DNA of 13,005 bases from Hyphochytrium catenoides (Eukaryota > Sar > Hyphochytriomycetes > Hyphochytriales > Hyphochytriaceae), in assembly GCA_900088475.1 (NCBI GenBank), contig FLMG01003976.1, positions 1 to 13,005 on the forward strand, read 5' to 3'. The notes under the pieces are model-generated. The model saw only the letters and a list, made by a program, of their open reading frames with translations. It had not been told where the DNA came from and searched no databases. Below are positions 1-8,660 of the stretch, piece by piece (the stretch's first letter is position 1; the number at the start of each line of letters is the position of its first letter). The position numbers and the translations under genes were made by a program.

Positions 1-31
1 GTCTCTCTCTCTCTCTCTCTCTCTTTCTCAG

Positions 32-176
32 GTAGAGGAGCAATGGGTAACGCTAAGAGGTGGGAAGAAAGGCTCCCTGAGAGTCAGTGTCCAGGTGAAG
101 CCGATCTTTAAGAACCAGAAGAAGATCGAGGGAGAGTCCTCCATCGTAGAAGGAGTCGAGGGAGAAGAAGGAGAAG
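32..176 (+). CDS. C2 protein exon a (end of upstream C2 domain plus acidic linker)
   Basis: The exon follows a CT tract and TTTCTCAG acceptor at 22-31 and ends at donor GTGGAT (177). It reads VEEQWVTLRGGKKGSLRVSV, the typical last two strands of a C2 domain, then a Lys-rich and Glu/Gly-rich linker. One base (g) is carried over to the next exon. Confidence 0.8.
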
Positions 177-427
177 GTGGATGCTCTCTCTCTCTCTCTC
201 TCTCTCTCCCCTTTTTCCCCTCATTACTTTTTTCTGTCTCTCTCTCTCTTCCTCTTTCTTCTTGTTTCCTTCTCTATATCCCCCTCTTCATCTCATTTTG
301 AAGGTGTTGGAATAGAAAGGGAAAAAAATAGAATAGACACCAGCAGTGAAGAGAGAGAGAGAGAGAGAGAGAAAGATCTGAAAAAGCAGCAAAAAAAGGT
401 TCAGAGAGATAGGCCAGCAAAGAAAAG

Positions 428-460
<33 letters not shown>

Positions 461-844
461 GGCGGGGGAAGAGATAGAAGAGAAAAACTTGAAACTAGCT
501 TCTCTATCCTTCTCCCAGCATACATGCTAACGGATGATTACTCTCCAATCTTTTCTCTCCTCCCCCCTCTTTCCTCTCTCTCTCTCTTCTCCCTCATCTC
601 CTCTCTCTATCTCTCTCTCTCTCTTTCTTTCTATACACAGATTTCTCTCTTGTGGATTCCTCTCCTGCTCTCTCTCTCTGTCCCGAGGCGGCGCTGTTGG
701 TCTCTCTCTTTCACGTGACGGAGCCTCTGTCTGGCACTCGCAATGGCTCCTCTGACTGTTATGTCATACTTAAAGTACCAGGAACTGATGTCAGGAAGTC
801 CTCTCTCTCCAAGAGAGGAAGGATGAGCGAGTGGAATGAGAGGT

Positions 845-912
<68 letters not shown>

Positions 913-1075
913 GAGGAAAAGAACAACAGAAAGATAAAAGAGAAGAGAATGACAGACGGGACAAAGAAGAGAGGAAGGGAGAGACAGTGAGGAAGAGAGA
1001 GACACGGAGGGAGGGAGAGAGACGAGAGGGGAGAGAGAGAAAGAGAGGAGAGAGAGAGAGAGAAGAGAGAGAAAG

Positions 1076-1106
<31 letters not shown>

Positions 1107-2338
1107 AAAACAGAAAGAGAGAGAGAGAGGGAGAGCGAGAGGGAGATGGCGTGTGATTAGATGGCGTTTAGTTAGAGAGAGAGAGGGAGAGAGAGAGCGA
1201 GGGAGGGAGAGAAAGGGGAGAGCACGGATGAGAGGTTAAGATAGTTAAATCTTCTTGTTCATTATCTATGGCTAGTTCGTATCCTCTCTCTCTCTCTGTC
1301 CACGCCTATTCTGATGCTTCGTCTGTTCCTCTCTCTCGTTTTCTCTCTCTCTCTCTCTCTTTCTCCTCAGGTTCTGTTTCCACCTCCCGGAGGTGCATAA
1401 GTTTGACATAATGACCGTGGAACTATGGGAGAGAGACATTCTGACCAGGACCACGCTCCTGGGATCTGTGGAGATACAGCTGGACGATGTGAGGACCAGG
1501 GGACAGGTGAGGAAAAGCCTTCTCTCTCTCTCTAGAGAGCGAGAGAGAAAAAGAGAGAGAAAAAGGAAGAGAGAGACAGAGAGAGAGCGAGTATGTGTGA
1601 GAGAGAAAGAGAAAGAAAAGCAAAGAGAGAGAAAGAGAGCGAGAGAGAGAGAAAGAGAAACGAAGAGGGAGAAAGAGAAAAAAAAGACAAGAGAGAGAGA
1701 GAAAGAGACAGAGAGCGCTCAAAAGGAAAATAAAAAGAGAGAGAGACACAGAGAGAGACGGAAAGAAAGGAAGGAGCAACACACAAGAGACACACAAAGA
1801 GAGACGCACACAGAGAGAGACAAAAAGAGAGAGAGACACACACACTGAGAGGCACAGACAGAGAGAGAAACAGGGCGGAAAGAAGGAAAGCAAAGAAAAG
1901 AATAGGCAATGGGAGTGCCTACGTGAGAGAAAACGACGCAAATGATCAAATAGGGAGAAACACTGACAGAAAGACAGCGACGGGGGCAGAGAGAGTAAGA
2001 GAGAGAGGCAGGGAGAGGGAGACACAGAGAGAGAGAAGAGAGAGAGAAAGAGAGAGAAGGTGCCAACGGGACAGTTCAATGCGAGGCTATTCATCGGCGC
2101 TTTTGGTCTACACCGCCACATATCCTCCCAAGTCCTCAAACCTCTCTCTCTCTCTCTCTCTCTCCCCTTTCTTAACACTAACCGTCCCGCTCCCCTTTTC
2201 TTTTTCTCTCTTTTCCATTCTCTCTCTTCTCTTTCTCTCTCTCTTTTGAAGATCTTCAACAAGTGGCAGCTTGTAGGGAACAACGTGAAGGGAGGCGAAA
2301 TCAAGATGAGACTCGAGTGGTGCGACCTCCAGCCCTAA
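32..2338 (+). CDS. C2-domain protein, 3' part of gene (4 exons, 5' end outside window)
   Basis: Joined exons 32-176, 641-842, 1371-1506 and 2252-2338 give one open frame ending at TAA 2336-2338. The first exon carries the end of one C2 domain (pattern W-V-T-L followed by GSLRVSVQV). The next three encode a whole C2 domain: a strand 'LLVSLFHV', the 'GSSDCYV' loop, 'EWNERFCFHL', 'MTVELWERD', 'LLGSVEIQL', and a last strand 'GGEIKMRLEW'. The protein stops seven residues after that strand, with no membrane anchor. Phases agree at all three junctions (1, 2, 0). C2 domains bind phospholipids, often through Ca2+. Here the Asp cluster is thin (SSD in loop 1; WERD followed by TRTT in loop 3), so Ca2+ binding may be weak or lost; that is inference. 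At least two C2 domains are present. The family member (synaptotagmin-like, DOC2-like or other) cannot be told. It converges on the HOOK gene. Confidence 0.85.
177..640. repeat. Intron 1 of C2 gene, microsatellite-filled
   Basis: Donor GTGGAT, acceptor TATACACAG. It holds CT at 184-208, GA at 351-371 and 435-460, and CT again to the acceptor. A branch-point-like TGCTAAC lies at 526-532, about 110 nt before the acceptor. No convincing extra exon was found. Confidence 0.7.
641..842 (+). CDS. C2 protein exon b (first strands of last C2 domain)
   Basis: Begins with 'at', completing a GAT codon with the base carried from 176, and ends with 'ag' before donor GTGAGA. It encodes the first strand (AALLVSLFHV), Ca2+ loop 1 with only one clear Asp (NGSSDCYVILKV), and the segment up to SEWNE, the C2 'P-x-W-N-E' position. 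The first 20 or so residues (FSLVDSSPALSLC) are CT-rich, so a slightly later acceptor cannot be excluded. Confidence 0.8.
843..1370. repeat. Intron 2 of C2 gene, GA-rich then CT-rich
   Basis: Donor GTGAGA, acceptor TTCTCCTCAG. A long GA tract fills 843-1230 (nearly pure at 843-909). A short complex stretch at 1230-1280 is followed by CT-rich sequence to the acceptor. The Arg-Glu ORF through 843-1160 is microsatellite read as codons. Confidence 0.8.
1371..1506 (+). CDS. C2 protein exon c (core of last C2 domain)
   Basis: Encodes FCFHLPEVHKFDIMTVELWE and the loop to LLGSVEIQLDDVRTRGQ, with the C2 hallmarks 'l.v.vwD.D' (as ELWERD) and 'lG...i.l'. It starts in phase 2 and ends in phase 0 at donor GTGAGG (1507). 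The Ca2+ loop 3 positions after WERD are T-R-T-T instead of acidic residues. Confidence 0.88.
1507..2251. repeat. Intron 3 of C2 gene, GA-rich then CT-rich
   Basis: Donor GTGAGG, acceptor CTTTTGAAG. GA-rich and CA/GA-rich sequence covers 1535-2060, with a 75-bp complex island at about 2062-2137. CT-rich sequence runs from 2139 to the acceptor. The island shows no exon compatible with the C2 frame. Confidence 0.75.
2252..2338 (+). CDS. C2 protein terminal exon
   Basis: Reads IFNKWQLVGNNVKGGEIKMR and ends LEWCDLQP-stop. The spacing of 'W..L', 'G.i' and 'l.W' matches the last two strands of a C2 domain. Phase 0 entry matches exon c. Confidence 0.88.
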   Translation: MFNKWQLVGNNVKGGEIKMRLEWCDLQP

Positions 2339-2368
2339 GAAAAGAGCCTTGACTGAACACACAAAGAA

Positions 2369-2407
<39 letters not shown>

Positions 2408-2562
2408 AGGCTCCTCTCTGGCCACGTCGAACATATATAGACAAACTGCATATTTATACCGAGCAAGCTGGCATTGGACAGAACAAGGAGAGAGGAATAC
2501 CCAGTGCGACCGAGAGAGAGAGAGAGAGGTGGAGGGGGTAATATTATATAGCTTGTTTTCTG
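2339..2562. other. Convergent intergenic spacer (C2 gene / HOOK)
   Basis: A 224-bp gap between two stop codons facing each other. It holds a pure GA run at about 2369-2403 and an AT-rich patch (TAATATTATATAG) near 2539-2551. No canonical AATAAA was seen for either transcript. The two 3' UTRs probably share or overlap this spacer. Confidence 0.7.
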
Positions 2563-2685
2563 TTAGAAGTTGTTTCTCTTCACTCTCTCTTCCTGTCTCT
2601 GTCTTCCTAGCCAAGCCACTGGCTTCCCTTTGCTCTGCTGAGCAGCTTTGCTGGTCATATTGCGCCGCTGTAACTCAAGCCCAAT
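2563..2685 (-). CDS. HOOK: HOOK exon 10 (C terminus, stop)
   Basis: Forty codons and TAA: IGLELQRRNMTSKAAQQSKG, then a basic tail with WLGRQRQEERVKRNNF. 'YE-IGLelqr' continues the conserved block from exon 9, and 'WLGRQRQ' matches the animal 'SFLARQRQ' tail. Confidence 0.92.
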   Translation of the reverse strand: MGLELQRRNMTSKAAQQSKGKPVAWLGRQRQEERVKRNNF

Positions 2686-4800
2686 CTGCGTGGTTGGAAT
2701 GAAGAGAGAGAGAGAGAGAGAGATAGAAGAGAAAGAGGCCAAAAGATGAGGAGAAAGAGAACCTCAGACAAAGTGGTTAAGGGAAGAAGAGTTTCAGATG
2801 CGAAAAAAAAAAAGGAGCAGAAGCGAGTGGAATAGAGAAGGATAAAGAGAGAGAGAGACAGAATATCTAAAAGGAAGGTGAAAGAGGACAAAAAGAGAGA
2901 GAAGGAAAGAATACGCGGGTCGCACAGCAGTGTCCCAGTCGGAACTCCAGTTAGATAAAAGACATAGGAAGGAAAGACGCAGGAGAGAGAAAGACGAAAT
3001 ATGCAAATTAAGAAGAGAGGAGAAAAGGGAGAAAGAGACAGTGAGAAAGAGAGAGAAAAAGGATTTTACCTCGTAGAAGGTTGAAGTCAGCAGTGCCTCC
3101 TCTCTTCTCTGAGCATTCCTTTCTTCCGTTAGCTTGTTCTAAACAGAGAACGTGTAAGATAAAGTCAAATTTAGGAGAGAGAACATGGGCGATAAACATA
3201 GAATTCTCTCTCTCCTCCCCTCAGTTTCTCCATCCCCAACCCCTCTCTCTCTCTCTTCCCTCTCCCTCTCTCTCTCCCTCTCCACACTTTCTCTCCCTCC
3301 CTCCCTTCTCTCTCTCCTCTCGCGCTCTCTCCTTTCTCTCTCTCTCTCTTTCTACGCTCTGTTTTCCTCCTTTTCTCTCTCATTCATCTCTCTCTGTCTA
3401 TCTTTCTCTCTTCCCTCCCTCTGTCCCTCCCCGTCTCTCTCTCCCGGTCTCTCTCTCTCTCTCTCTCTCTTCCCCCGTACCTCAAGGAACTGTATTTTAT
3501 TATTCTTCTCCTGGAGCTGGTTCTTATGAGAGGCCACGGCGACCATGTACTTGGCTTGGACGGTGTGCAGCGTCTTCTTCGTATAGTTTTCCAGCTTCTC
3601 TTTATCGGAGGCCAGCGTGTTGATCTGAGTCTCTTTTGCCTTCAGTCTCTTCGTTAACTCCTCGATTGTCGCGCGGTAAGACTCCGCAGCCTCTTGGGAC
3701 TCCTGATCAGAGAGAGAGAGAGAGAGGGAGAAAGGGAGGGAGAGAAGAGAAAAGGGGAGAGGGGGGAGGAGAGAGGGACAGGGGGAAGAGAGAAAAAAGG
3801 GGGAGACAGTGGGGGGAAGGAGGAGAGAGTACAGGTGAAGAGAGAGAAGGGAGAGGACATGGGGTAGAGGAGGAGAGAGAAATAGAGAGAGAGAGAAGGG
3901 GGGAGAGGAAGAGGAAGAGGAGGGGTCGAGCGAGGGAGAAGAGAGCAAAAGAAAGGAAGAGAAAGAGGGAGAGAGAGAGAGAGAGAGAAGAAAAGAGGGA
4001 AAGCGAGTCAGTACCTAGGAGTACTAAGAGTGGGCTGTAAGGACGATGTTGGAGTAAGGTTGGAAGGCGATGTAGAGTGATGAGAGAGAGAGAGTTTGGT
4101 TGGGTAAGAGAGAGAGAGAGAGACTTCTTGGAGAAGGGATTTGCAAAGAAAGTCGAGAGAGGGAGGAAATGGCAAGCTAGGAGAATAACGAAGGAAGAGA
4201 AGAGGAAAAGGTAAGAAGGAGGAGGAGGATAAAACAGACAGAAGCGAAGAAAGGAGAAGAGAGAAAAAGAGCAGAAAGGGAGAAAAGAGAAGAGACACAA
4301 AAGAGAAAAGAGAAGAAAGAGAGAAAGAAAGAACGAGTGAACAAGCAAGGAAAGAGAACAGTGATATCGAAGAGCCATACCGCTTTCTTTCTATATTCCT
4401 CGGCGTGTCTGCTGAGCTCTGTCTTCTCTGCCTCGAGCCTGGCTAACCGGTCCAACAGAATATCTCTGTCTCCCGCAGTCTCTCCCCCTCCGCGCGCCTC
4501 GACTCTCTCTATGTGTTGCCGCAATTTCTCAATCTCCACTGTCTGCGCCTCGTTTTGCTGCCGAAGATCTGTAGCAGTCTTCTCAAGGCTGGCGCGCACC
4601 CTCAACGCGTCCTCCACCTAATTATGGAAAGAGGTTGAAGAGAGAGAGAGAGAGAGTGTGTACAGAGAGAGAGGCAGAGAGATGGAGAGAGAGAGAGAAA
4701 AAAAAGTTTTTGGGAGGCACCAGAGCAATAAGATAGGTGGAAGAGAGAGAATGTGATTTGGGGCAGCCCCGGGAGAAAGGCCATACAGGACGCCCAATGC

Positions 4801-4835
<35 letters not shown>

Positions 4836-4998
4836 ATACTCTCTCTCACACACACTCTCTCTCTCCCTCTTCCACTTCCTGCTTGCCTTCGTTTTCCTTC
4901 CCATTGTTTCTACCTTGCGTTTCTCTCTGACTTTAGAGCTTCATGCATACTCTCTCGCTATAGATCTTCCTCACGTCCTCTAATACCTTCTCAATTTA

Positions 4999-5056
<58 letters not shown>

Positions 5057-5432
5057 TTCCCCTTCGTCTCTCTCTCTCTTCCTCTCTTTTTTTTCTGTCC
5101 TTTCCTCTTATTCACCCTCTCTCCTTTCCCCAGCCTTTGCGTAGTCCCAAACTGACCTGATTTTGAAGATTAGCAAGCTGTTGCGCGGGATCTGTCTCTA
5201 GGGAGCCACTCTTCAGCGCTTGGTTCTCTCTCTCTAGCCGGGCCAGTCTCTCTCTCAGCTCCACCATAGACGTGGTAGCGAACCCTCCGCCTCCTGAAGA
5301 GAAAGAGAGATCTTCGTGTTTGAGTCTCTCCAGCTCCGCCCGCGCCGCTTCTAGTTGTTCTTCTAAGAACTCTTTCCCACCTGAAATACGGAGGGAGAGG
5401 TTTGACTGACCAACTACGACCTCACAAGACAG

Positions 5433-5492
<60 letters not shown>

Positions 5493-5991
5493 AGAGGAAC
5501 AAGACAAAAGAGAGAGACAGAAAGACTACAAGAAACAAAAGACAATTGCGCGCGAGAGAGAGAACAAAGAGGGACAGAACCAATGGAAACATGCGAAACG
5601 AGAAAGAGAACCGTAAGCTGAGCCCCCACTCTTCTCTGTCTCTTTGTTTCTCTTCCCTCTCTCTCTCTCTCTCTCTCTCTTTCCAAATTTACCTTGCGCT
5701 GCGTCGAGCTCCTCCTGCAGTCTGCTCACTTTCTGTTCCTTGACAGTGGCGCTTGACTTGAGTTCAAGGAGAGAGGTCTCAAGGTCCACAACCTTGTCTT
5801 TATAGCTCTCAATCTGCGCCTTTAAGCTTGGAATTGTCTTGACGCTGGACTCAAGGTCTAAGATTTTGTCCAAATACTGAGAGTTTTGCTCCTCCAGCTC
5901 TTTCATGTGCTGTCTTAGGCTGTTCACCTCCTCCAACTTGGTGCGATACTTGGTCAGCGTTGCCTCCATCTTGAGGACAGGAAGAAATTGG

Positions 5992-6041
<50 letters not shown>

Positions 6042-6475
6042 GAGGACACAGAATGTTGTTGTCAGTTCTAATAAAAATGAGACGAGATGCAAGGAAACGG
6101 TACAATAGGTCATGACCGCTACACAATGGACATGCGAGTCATTCTCTCTCTGCCTCTTTCTCTCTCTCTCTCTCTCTCTCTTATCTGTCTTCTCAGTGAC
6201 TTTGCAAGTGGCCTTCTTCCAGTCTCTTCTGCTGCTCCTGTGTCTCTCCATCTCTATTTCTCTGTTCCTTTCTCACTGCTTTCTCTTTTCATTAACTTGC
6301 TCTTCATGCCTCTCTCACTCTCTTCTTCTTCTTCTTCTTCTTCTTCTTCTTCTTCTTCTTTTAATGAATTCTCTCTCAACTTCTACCCCGTCTATAAACA
6401 CGTCGCTGTCTGCCTCCCTTCCTCTCCCACACAGACACACCCGTACACACAGATACACATAGAGACACATAGACA

Positions 6476-6533
<58 letters not shown>

Positions 6534-8605
6534 TTCCAGCATCGTACCTTGCCCAGCTGCATGACCTTGGACCTCGAGATGTCCAGCTCATCCGCTTGTT
6601 TCTTAAGTTCATCCTCTACTAGCGCCACGCGCTGCGCCGCCTGCTGCTTCACTCTCTCCATCTCCTGCTCTCTCTCCGCCAGATGCGCTTGCATGTCTAA
6701 CAGTCTCGCCTCAGTCACTTTCTGAAGCTTCACGAGTTGAGCTTCCTATGGAGAGAGAGAGAGAGAAAAAAGATAGCGAAGAGGAGGACAATATTAGCTC
6801 TGTTAAGGAGGGAGAGAGAGAGAGATAGAAAGAGAGGACAGCTAAAAGAGAGAGAGAAGAAGTCTGCAAAGTAGGAGTATTTGAAGAGAATATAGAGAAA
6901 TAGAGACAGAGCAAGACGGCGGGTCCACACTACCGAGGGAGGGACTAGCTCACGATCAGATGCCGAAGTAGAGAGAAGAAGGAACTCGAGCAAAACAGGT
7001 ATCGAGAGACAAACAGAGAGAGAGAGAGGTTGAGAAGAGAGAGAGAGAGAGAGAGAGAAGGATAAAAAAGAGAGACAGAGGGAGAGAGAGAAGTCCCAAA
7101 AAGGAGCGAATAGTGATCACCTACTCCCTACCACTAAATCCTAGCATACGCAAGGAAAGAGGAGATGAATCAGCACAGAGACCAGAAAGACAAATAGCGA
7201 GAGAGACAGACACATACTCAGAGAGGGAGAAAGACCGAGAGGGAGAGAAAGAGAGAGAAAGAGACAGAAATGGGGGCAACCTTCTCCTTCAAGTCCTGCC
7301 CATCGCTCGCCTTTGCACTAGTTTTCTCCTCTCTCTCCTTCAACTGCTGGTGCAGCTGAGCGTTCTCTTCTTCCTTTTGCTGCACGTCCTGTCTCAAGCT
7401 CGTCACTTCTCTCTTTAGCTCAATCACTGTCCCCTCAAGCCTCAAGTTCTGTTCCTGGAGAGACTGGAGAGACGCCTCTACTTCTGCCAAATCTGTGGAG
7501 ACTGCGTGTCTCTCTCTCGGCGCGGCTGTCGGAGATGCGATCTCTGGAAATCTATGGATAATCGCGTCAATGAGGTACATCAGCGTCATCTGCGCCTGCT
7601 GATCCAGTCTTTCCATGATCTTTGAGATGTAGATGTGCTTCTCTTTGCATTGCACCGCAGCTCCCAGTACGAGCTCAGAGATCTCAAGCAGCGCCGCGGC
7701 CTGCTGCGGCCCAGATCTGGCGGCAGAGGAGACATCAATGTGATCCACATCCGCATCTTGTCCGAAGAGCTCCAGATAAAGTTCTCGGATAGATTTAAGC
7801 AAGATCTTCAGATTGCTAAGCCGCAGCGCCCAGTTCTGCTCTGTCTCTCGCTTGATGGAGTCAAGATCGATGTAGTCTGGAGCGCTGTATGGGGTTTGGA
7901 GAGAGAGAGAAAGAGAGAGGGAGAGAGCAAGAGTGAGGGACGAGGAGAAGAGAGAGATAAAACCTGAGAATGAGAAAGATCTCTGGCAGGTCATAGGACA
8001 GTATCTTTCTCATTCTTGAGGTTTACAACTCTTTTTCCTTAGACGGGGTCTTTGATGACTCTCTTCTGTCTTTTCTCTTCTCTCTCTCCCTTTTCCTGCT
8101 CTCTCTCTCTCTCTCTTTCACTCGCTCTCTCTTCTCTGCTCAGTGTTTCGGTCTCTCTCTCTTTCTCTCTCTCATTTTCTTCCTCTCTAGAGCTCTCTCT
8201 ACCCCTCTCTCTAAACCTCTCTCTTTTCTCTTTCTTCCTCTTTCTCCCTCTTCCCTCTTCTCACTCTCTCTTCTCTAGCGCTTTCGAGATCCCTCCTGCT
8301 ACGCCCAGAACAAAAGGCTCCTCCTGTTGCAGCAGATCCCTAACTTTAGCTTACATTTTGTGCAGAATCTCTGCGAGAATAACGCCGTCTGCCAGGTCCT
8401 CTATCTGCTGGCAGTGAATGCCAAGCTCATCGAAAGTATTGATCTGCAGCCGGTCAAGGGTTTAGAAGAGAAGATTGTCCACATCGTGGAAGAGAAAATG
8501 AAAGAAGAAGAAGCACCAGATGGGCGGACTCAGTCCATCAGCCGGCCCGCAGATAAGGAGAGGACGAGCAGAGCATAAAGGGACAGAGAAAGAGAGCGAG
8601 AGAGC

Positions 8606-8660
<55 letters not shown>

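Noticed and set aside
2060-2251. In-frame upstream extension of the last C2 exon
   Set aside because: It runs through CT repeat, and the C2 domain is continuous when intron 3 is removed.
2794-3006. Minus ORF in HOOK intron 9
   Set aside because: CT-repeat-derived; the junction of exons 9 and 10 (FYE-IGLE) leaves no room for it.
3636-4040. + strand Arg/Glu/Gly-rich ORF
   Set aside because: GA-rich intron 7 and antisense of exon 8 read as codons.
4015-4080. Possible micro-exon in HOOK intron 7
   Set aside because: Splice-like motifs exist, but the peptide is not coiled coil and neighbouring exons already join in phase.
7635-7967. + strand ORF of 110 residues
   Set aside because: Antisense of HOOK exon 3, whose minus frame has clear family similarity.
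7966-8019. Minus-strand segment reading MRKILSYDLPEIFLIL as a Hook exon
   Set aside because: It fitted the phase of exon 3 and looked Hook-like, but 8355-8443 gives a far better signature with a strong donor and joins exons 1 and 3 exactly.
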